Shown here: piece by piece, positions 56,659-64,000 of the stretch
How the letters are laid out: each line of letters starts with the position of its first letter
Numbering within the stretch: position 1 is the first letter of the stretch
Source of the DNA: Aotearoamyces nothofagi
Taxonomy: Eukaryota; Ascomycota; Leotiomycetes; Leotiales; Tympanidaceae
DNA length: 64,000 bases
Direction: 5' to 3'
Assembly (NCBI GenBank): GCA_015345905.1
Contig: JADDTR010000013.1
Coordinates: 377,411 to 441,410 of the forward strand
The notes under the pieces: generated by a model
Told to the model about the DNA's origin: nothing
Databases searched by the model: none
What the model saw: the letters and a program-made list of their open reading frames with translations, nothing else
Program-made: the position numbers and the translations under genes

Positions 56659-59600
56659 TTATCTTTCCACCTCTGCCATGCTATTATTCCTCCTACTGCG
56701 TACCGGGGCAAAGGAGTGGCTCGACTCGATGCGGGTCAGTAAGGCCGCCGAGGTGAAGTCATGGCTAGCCTCATAGCTGGGGCGGATTCGATCCATTGAA
56801 GCCCGCATCCTGTCAAAAGAAGGACGAGGACGATCAAGAGAAGGTCGTGTTGGCGCCTCGAGCGGTGTCTCCATGGACGACCGATGCCTGGTGTACTCAG
56901 TTCCATCGCTGCCATTGTGACTTCTGGGATTGTGAGTAGTAGCAGTCGGAGCAACTGAAGGAGGGTAAATTGGTCGTTGGTCTTCATCATCATACTGCGG
57001 AGCGTGCTTACTCAGCTTCGCAATAGCCGACGAAGCTGTCGAGGAGCTTTGCGACTTCTGGTCAAATGATCCTTCCACGTCATCGAGGTGCTTGAAATTT
57101 CCAAGACGCACTTGTTCTCGAACAATATCAACGTCGTAAGGATAGTAGATCTTCTGTATGAACTTGATAGTGAAACGAGGAAGAAGACAGATGATGACTG
57201 TAAGGAAAGTGTTCGCCCAGAAGGTTGCTTGGCCAAACACCTGGGCAGCAGATTTATAGAAGTAGGCAGATGCTTCGAAGGATGAATAGATACCTATCCA
57301 GAACCACACCAACAGCACACTGATGGACACAAGGAGTACCATCAACCAATCCCACCGATAAATGTTCATGAGAATGTAGGTGTTGACGACGACAACCGCT
57401 GCGCATGCAACATAGACTCCCATTCTCTCGTGGTCGCTGATATCTTGGCCAGACATGGTGACAGAGGTAGCGGGGGCGAAAAGAAGATATGTCATGAAAA
57501 AGCATATCACTGACTGATATGTTCCATCGAGCATGTAAAGCCTATCATACATTAGCTTGGAACCCGTCTGGTAAAATGAGCAACTCACCAGAATTTTGTC
57601 TGCGTCCATTCCTTTCGTTCTATGCCGCGCCTATATAGCTCCGGAGTTGCGAGAGACACCTTGTCACTGACGTCCTGGTCAAGGATTCCCATAAATATCA
57701 CAGGTAAGGAGGTAAAAGCTAGATTGTAGAGCAGCACGAGAGTGTAGTCGTAGAGATATGTTTGGTCGAAGTCGTCATAGATCTGGAACCAGAAAATAGC
57801 GAATGTCCACACAATATTTTTATAGAAGAAATTCGCAATTGTTTCTCCCAATCGGCGGTATGACCAGCGGCCGTGGACGAGGACAAGTCTCTGCAAGAAG
57901 CGAAATTGGCCGATGGCATAATCAGATGACATGACGGCTTGTCTTCCTTCCTCTCCAGCAATACCGACGCCAACATCAGCCTCCTGTATCATAGCCACGT
58001 CATTTGCTCCATCTCCAATAGAAAGAGTCATAACGTCAAGGCCTTGCTTGACCATCTGTACAACAGCCGCCTTCTGCGCAGGGCTGACTCTGCAACACAA
58101 AACAGACTTACATTGCTTACAGAGCAACAGAAACTTTTGGCGCAAGCCGTCATCTAGTACAAGCTTTAGGGAGTCACCGTCAATGACAATTGCATGGGTT
58201 GGTGCAGGGGCTTCATGGGTCTTCTTTGCTGCCTTCAGCTCCTCATCCGATCCAGTCATGTTGAATACCTGCAAGTGCTTATCGAGCTCAGCTTCTGCCG
58301 TTTCAGCTGTCTCGTCCTCGATCTTAAAGACAATTAGCTCCATGTCATTGTTTAGTAGGTTGCAAGAAAAGCCGATATTAATAGCGGTCTCGACCTTGTC
58401 ACCAGTCAGAACCCAGAGTTTAATACCAGCCTCAGCTAGTAGAGCGATTGTGTCTGGAACTCCTTCTTGCAGGCGATCTTCGATGGCTGTACCTCCGAGT
58501 AGGCTAAGATCTTGTTCGATGAGCTCCGCCACCCGTTCAAGCTTCTCTTCTCGGTCCTGGACTGCCGATGCAGCCAGTTGATGTTCCCTGTTCCATGTAT
58601 CATATTCCTCTTCTTCTAGGAATCTCCGGGCAATGCATAGTGTCCGCAAACCTTCACGAGCGAACATCTCGAGATGCTCGGCTGTAGCTCGTCGAAGTTC
58701 CGGTTGCTCTCCCTTTTTGAGCCGAGAGTAGATGATGCTATCTGCGCCCTTGCAAAAGAGAACTATCTTACCATTAGGCATTCTGATAATCGCACTCATC
58801 CGCTTTCTAGTCGAATTGAACTCTAGCGTATTCAGGACACTGTATTCTCGCTCATCTCCCATGACATTCAGACGAATCCCATGCTGTGTGTTTCCAAGTA
58901 CAGTAAAGCCAACATCTCTAGCAGTTGCGACTAGCGCCGCTTCATCTGGTGATTGAGCTTTGAACTCTATCCTTGGAGGATCTCCAGGTATCGTTTCTGC
59001 GATGACAGTATGGCACAGTGCAAGCGCCAACATGAATTCTTCATTAGCTTGCCGTTGTTCTTCTCCTGATTCTCCGGCAAGATCGGTAATAAAGTCTGGC
59101 GCAACAAAGGTCAACTCGTCGTCATGCAGGTAGGGATTATCATGCAGCTTCCGAGTCTCGGCGAGCATCTTTATACGTGCTTGTGCGATTTGTTCTCGGG
59201 CATGTGCTCCTTCTTTCTCAACATCGATGCCCTGTCGTCGCTGCATGCCTGCTTGAGCCTCGGTGTATGCCTCTCCGTATGGCACTCCGTTGACAGTAGC
59301 CTTTTTGAATTCCATCACATTCTGCGTCAATGTACCTGTCTTGTCAGAGAAAATGTATTCTATCTGGCCCAAGTCGTCCGAAATATTCCATGATTTCGGC
59401 GTGCACGGATAATCCAGTTTATCATAGTACATGTATGAATCGCTATATATAAAAAAGGCCTGGGCAGTCCGGATGATCTCGAGCGAGATGTAGAGCGAGA
59501 TGGGCACCAAGTTCTGGAAAAGGATGACGGCGGCCCAAAACGTGATGAATCCGTCCAGTGAGGGCTTGCCACCAATAGAACCAAATTCGAAATAGTCGAG

Positions 59601-61251
59601 AGAGTTGTTCCCTTGTGACCATGTAACTCCTTGAATAATTCCACAGACGAGACACATAAGGAATAGGATGACGAAGTTGTATATGACGTTCCAGTTCAGC
59701 TCCCTCGCTATCCTCGACCGTTTACTCGGAGTGATTCCTGAATTCAGCATGATTTTGGTGTCAAATCCTGTGAATAACACCACGCCAAGTGCCCACTCCG
59801 TATTTCTCAGGTTGCAACCTCGGAGAAGTAGGTTGTTGATGGATATCGGTTCAGCCCTATCTTCGCCACCCGCGTTGGGGTCCTTGGGGTCCTGCTGGTC
59901 CCATCGTACGACACCGCTGTACTGGTATAGATTGGGATGAGGGGGTTCACTTTCGATGGTAAACTGTGCTCTTTCGCAGTCGCGGGCATGCTTTATCTTC
60001 CGGCCACAACGCAAGGAGTGTCGAAGTTTAAGATTAGTCTCGCCGTCCAAGTTCTTGGTCTCTATATAACATGCGCCGTCCGGATCAGAGGTGGAGAGAA
60101 TGACTACATCTGCAGGAATCTGATCATCGTTATAGATACGCACGAAATCACCAACCTGTACATTCTTCCAGTAGTCCTGGTGGAACCTAGCCTTCCCAGA
60201 TATTGGTAGGTCATAATTTAGCACATTTCCAAAATCCAAGCGTGCGGCATTTGAGCCATTCTCGTGGAAAGCGGTAGCGGACTTCGATGGATCAGCAAGG
60301 TTGTAGCTCTCCGCCCGCGGAAGTGGCGAAGGCACGGGAGTCATTTGGATGTCCTCTCGCGCAAATGCAAATGATGCACGCGGCGAGTAGGTTGACTGGC
60401 GCCGTATTCCTCGAGAGTCGGTGGACGGCCGAGGATCGTTGCGCGCACGCCCCGCATACGACTTGCCTTTTTCGCCCTTGCCCGAGCGAAGTACGGTTCG
60501 CTTCACTGCTAGAAGAGCGGATAAGAGGTTCTTGGTCGTAGCCTTCTTGATCCTTCTCCAGAGAGACACCGTATCTGCGTTGGCGTTGACATTGTTCCAA
60601 CCGACCAAGCGATGTACGGGAGAATTGTTCAACTCAGTATCCAGTATTGTCCGTCGATAATCTTCTATGGCGTCCTTCACAGCCGTGATGAAGACAATAA
60701 CTATCAAAGGCACCGCGTTGAGGCCAGGATTTACCGCGCCAAAAATGCTGAAAATCTGCATTTAATTAGTAAGAAGATCGGTCTACCTCAGGTAGGAAAG
60801 TCCTTACGGCGAGGATGATCAGGAACAAGAAGTAGATATTAGCAATATTGTGAAATTGATAGAACAGGTTCTTCGGTATGAAGCTGAGAGGTGTGTATTT
60901 CGCTGTCCGAATCTTATTTCTACGGTATTGTACTGCGGGTCGGCCTTGCTCGTCCAGCGCCTCAGGAGGCAGAGGGATATTGAAAACTATTTTACGCGGC
61001 CCAATGCCATCCGGGTCAGTTTCGTCTTCATTCTCAAGGCCTTCAGTGCCATCAGCTGTGCCTTCCTGGTCTGTGGACTCGGCTCCGCCCGATTCTCTTT
61101 TCTTCTCGTTTGGTGAACCTTTGTGAAAGCGGTCGATTATCGACATCCGTTTCTTCCCTCCTTGCTTGCCTTTTAGCCTCTGCGTTGCCCATCGTAGGCG
61201 CTTGGTAGACGTCTGGGCCGTATCGTCCTCTCCATACGGCTGGATCGCCAT
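56659..61251 (-). CDS. dnf1: P4-type phospholipid flippase, Dnf1/Dnf2 class
   Basis: A 1,497-residue P4-ATPase from exons 60808-61251, 57589-60755 and 56659-57541; introns are 52 and 47 nt and the frame closes. The N-terminus is hydrophilic and basic, then [20 protein letters not shown] and [11 protein letters not shown] begin the membrane domain. The phosphorylation site is [13 protein letters not shown] near residue 617. Other P4 marks are DGETNLKLR in the actuator domain (the P4 DGET loop), [36 protein letters not shown] and [20 protein letters not shown]. About ten membrane helices are visible. It moves phosphatidylcholine/ethanolamine to the cytosolic leaflet at the plasma membrane and endosomes, with a Cdc50/Lem3 subunit. 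The long N-terminal tail and wording favour Dnf1 over Drs2. Confidence 0.95.
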
Positions 61252-61929
61252 GGCGAAGTTCGGGGCAAAAGCCCGATGGTTTTGAAGTCGTCCGCCAGTA
61301 TCCCTAACGACCTCCCGATCTCTTCGGCTCTAGCAACGGCTTCAGTCGGACCTTGTCTCTGGGAGTGCCGAGTTCACAAACTGGTGCTAATGCAAGACAA
61401 TAAGGCAATCGCGCAAAATGTTGTGGTCGGTCGAAGGGGGTATATTTCGTTTTTATGGAAAGTATCGCTTAGGTTCAGTTCGGAAGAAGCGGCGAGGTGG
61501 CGGCAGAGCGCGTCGAGATATGAAGGAACGAGAGCGAGAGATGGACCCCGATTTCCCCCCCGGTGTCTCCTGAATAGATCTTGTCGGTTAACAAAGCGCC
61601 CGTAACAGATCGATGGCTTCGTTCTGAGCGTTGGTGTTTGTAATCATCGGGGCACGAAGGTTGGCAATACTGTGCAGATCTAGTTGCTGCTACTCGGACG
61701 CTCGCTGATTGCTCGGACGCCAAGGGATCCTTAGTGAGCAACAGGAGGCCCACGGCACAGACGGACGGAGGTAAGATGCGCATACGAAAAAGCCCGACGC
61801 CCGTATCAGAAATTGAGAGAGGCAGGGGAGGGGAATGACTGAATATTCACAGTCGATATGCAAGAAGCACCTCGGCTCACCTCCCTACTCATTTATTCTT
61901 GAGCGGTGATGGTCTGGTCCTCTCGCTGC
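61252..61929. promoter_or_regulatory. Flippase promoter and leader
   Basis: GC-rich, with several short frames. No clear TATA box; a pyrimidine-rich stretch is found on the minus strand. It separates the flippase start from island 5. Confidence 0.4.
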
Positions 61930-62243
61930 TGCCAGAAGGGCAATGCTCGCAGATCGATCTATTAACTATACTGTACAGTAATCCCACAGGATGATGACGG
62001 CATGCCGTATCGAGTGTTCCCAACTGCGCGCGCGAAGGCTGTGCTGTGGGCAGGCGACAAGCAGGGCCTGCAGGGCCTGCTTACTCGATGCCCTTCCTCT
62101 TGCTGGGCTACGAGGTTGCTCGTGACCTGCACGAGTACAGCACATTAAGCACCTATATATCAGCTGACGAACTCCCGGCCCAATATAGTACAGTACAGTA
62201 CATCAAGGCTGGGAGAACGAGGACAGCGTGGGCAGACACTGTT

Positions 62244-62297
62244 CAGGCTGCACAGGCTGCACAGGCTGCACAGGCTGCACAGGCTGCACAGACTGCA
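62244..62297. repeat. 9-bp CAGGCTGCA array
   Basis: Five perfect units and a sixth with one change (CAGACTGCA). Confidence 0.95.
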
Positions 62298-63273
62298 CAC
62301 AGGAGACAGCCCGGCCCTCGGGCGGTGCGAAGCTGCGAAGCTGCGAAGCTGCGAAGTTGCGAACTGGACGGTGGCAACTAGGGGGGCCCTTCCACTAACG
62401 ATTCCCCACGCCGCACCCAGAATTGCACTACGTATTCACCAGTTTTAGGGGCAGGACTTAGGGGCTGGCACGGGCTGGCACATAGGGCGAATGGCCCTAA
62501 TGGGCAGGGCAGAAAGCGAGCTTGCAGCGCCCATGACCTGGGCGAGTGGAATGTGGATAGCTCGAACTCGGTCGTTCTCTCCAGGAAAGAGCAAAGAAAA
62601 GCTGCGCTGCGCTGTTGGCGTTTGTGTAGGGCTGTCTTCTCTACCCTCCCTTCGGTGTCTGTCTGCGCAGGAGCTCGATGGTGCATGCTCTGCGTCAGCA
62701 TTGAGCAGCAAGTACAGGATTCTACAGCATGCTACAGCATATACATACAGCGCTGTACTGCAATTGCCAGTGAGCCTTCCTCGTGGCCAGGGCCTGCCTG
62801 CACAGAGCGGGCACCGGCATTGTACCTGAGGGCGCCTGCACCGTGCACGCCTGGCTGGGAAAGTGGGAGAGGGAGGGAATGCGCGGTGGCCCGCTGCACC
62901 TCGCTGTAGCCCGCGGTGGCCCGCTGTAGCCCGCTGTAGCCCGCTGTAGCCCGCTGCACCTCGCTGTAGCTCGCTGTAACTCGCCGCGCTCGCAGGCCGA
63001 ATCCCCTATTCCGCAAGGTGCCTCCAGGCCTTCAGGCGCCCTGCCACCTAGCTGCCGCGGCATACCTTAATCTGTCAGGGTGCCGTGCGATGGATCCACC
63101 GCCACGATCCATCGGAATCGACGAACAGTACGCCAGGTCCACGACGCCGAACATCCGGAAAACCTTGCAGCTGCAATTGCATTGCTGGAGGACGGAGGCC
63201 TGATATCCGTAGTGGAGCACTATAAGTGCGACTTACGACTGACTACGACTTACGGCCGCACCGTACTTACTGT

Positions 63274-63307
63274 ATACTATACTATACTATACTATACTAT
63301 ACTATAC
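63274..63307. repeat. ATACT pentamer microsatellite
   Basis: Nearly seven perfect units of ATACT, followed by ACAGTGCTGTAG. Confidence 0.95.
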
Positions 63308-63578
63308 AGTGCTGTAGTAAGATATCACTGTGCTTGCGTACAAATCTTCGCCAGGCCGGCCCACAAGTCTCTCGTAAGCACTTGAGAGTAGTGAAGCAAG
63401 GCACAGTACAGTAGCAGCTGCACGCTTTGCTCTCAACCTCAATAAAGCACTGTCTTCTAGCCTTACAGACCAGACCAGACCAGATACCAGGCCAGATACC
63501 AGGCCAGATACCAGGCCAGATACCAGACCGTGTTCGCAGCCCCCTAATCTCTAAAGCCCCTGGAGTACTGTACAACAA

Positions 63579-63648
63579 ATCGTAGGTACTCGATCGTAGG
63601 TACTCAATCGTAGGTACTCAATCGTAGGTACTCAATCGTAGGTACTCA
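63579..63648. repeat. 14-bp ATCGTAGGTACTCA array
   Basis: Five units, the first with a final G, then a degenerate sixth. The perfect units suggest a young array. Confidence 0.95.
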
Positions 63649-64000
63649 ATCTTAGTACTTGATGTTCATAGCCCAGTCTCAATCTCCCAGAGGAAATATA
63701 GAGCCCGTAGCTGTAGTGGCCACCTGTGCTTTCTTTGCCATATATATCATCGGAAATTGAAATTTCTTGCAACCCCGCATTGAGGCTGGCAGAGATCTAC
63801 TGTACCGAAGAACTACCGTACCGACCACTGTCGAGTCGCGTCGCGTATGACCTTTCCAGAATAGTGCAAATGCTTACTCGTTAACACGTCCACCCAGATA
63901 ACGATTTCAAACGAGGCTGTCAAGTGCCAGATCTGATCTGTACGGTATTGTGACAGCCATGTAAGGCTACAGTCTTAAAGCTTTGACAGCTCACCTCACC

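Larger units (their letters stand above)
61930..63850. repeat. Low-complexity island 5
   Basis: Upstream of the flippase gene. Holds several small arrays: TAGTACAGTACAGTACATC near 62187, a 9-bp CAGGCTGCA array (62244-62297), an 8-bp GCGAAGCT array (62327-62358), CCGCTGTAGC repeats (62890-62990), ATACT repeats (63274-63307), a CCAGATACCAGG array (63467-63528) and a 14-bp array (63579-63648). No gene is seen to the window end. Confidence 0.7.

Noticed and set aside
57931-58581. 216-aa plus-strand frame
   Set aside because: Antisense shadow of the flippase P-domain coding region.

Overview
The window looks like nuclear DNA of a filamentous ascomycete (Pezizomycotina), most likely a leotiomycete close to the Helotiales. 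The evidence is many short GT..AG introns (about 47-160 nt) with CTAAC-type branch sites, a single dispersed 5S rRNA gene, a RID/Masc1-type DNA methyltransferase, a Zn(II)2Cys6 regulator, and a NAC-alpha with a His-rich insert that I associate with this group. The placement is inference from protein style; no database was searched.

Layout. 1-8.4 kb: 3' part of a RID-like cytosine methyltransferase, a RING protein, ribosomal protein eL14, NAC-alpha (EGD2), ATP synthase subunit d and an Mpv17/PMP22 protein. 9.4-17 kb is more accessory: an F-box-like protein, a secreted tannase/feruloyl esterase, an SRPK-like kinase with an altered beta-3 lysine, and the 5S gene with a decayed partial copy upstream. 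17-22 kb: XPF/RAD1 and two small conserved-looking fungal proteins (85 and 64 aa). 24-36 kb: MRS2 magnesium channel, an F-box-like protein, LAS17/WASP, eIF1A, a 193-aa unknown, CHS5 and an HRI1-like protein. 36-43 kb: a P450, a Zn2Cys6 factor and a short-chain dehydrogenase, possibly a small metabolic group without a core synthase. 43-61 kb: an 834-aa disordered protein, the Sen1 helicase and a Dnf1-type P4-ATPase flippase.

Most genes are housekeeping and unrelated in function. Several touch membrane traffic and polarity (LAS17, CHS5, DNF1) or nucleic-acid maintenance (RID, XPF, SEN1), but they form no operon-like unit. I rebuilt exon joins by hand; reading-frame arithmetic closes for every multi-exon gene except SEN1, which shows an apparent one-base excess in exon 3.

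The most unusual structure is intergenic. Five islands of low-complexity DNA, rich in short tandem arrays and in TACTGTAC/CAGTAC words, lie at about 21.98-24.0, 28.56-29.03, 38.57-39.26, 46.5-48.26 and 61.93-63.85 kb. Each lies upstream of at least one start codon, and none lies between convergent 3' ends. I found no transposon, LTR element, virus-like element, CRISPR array or tRNA gene I could support.
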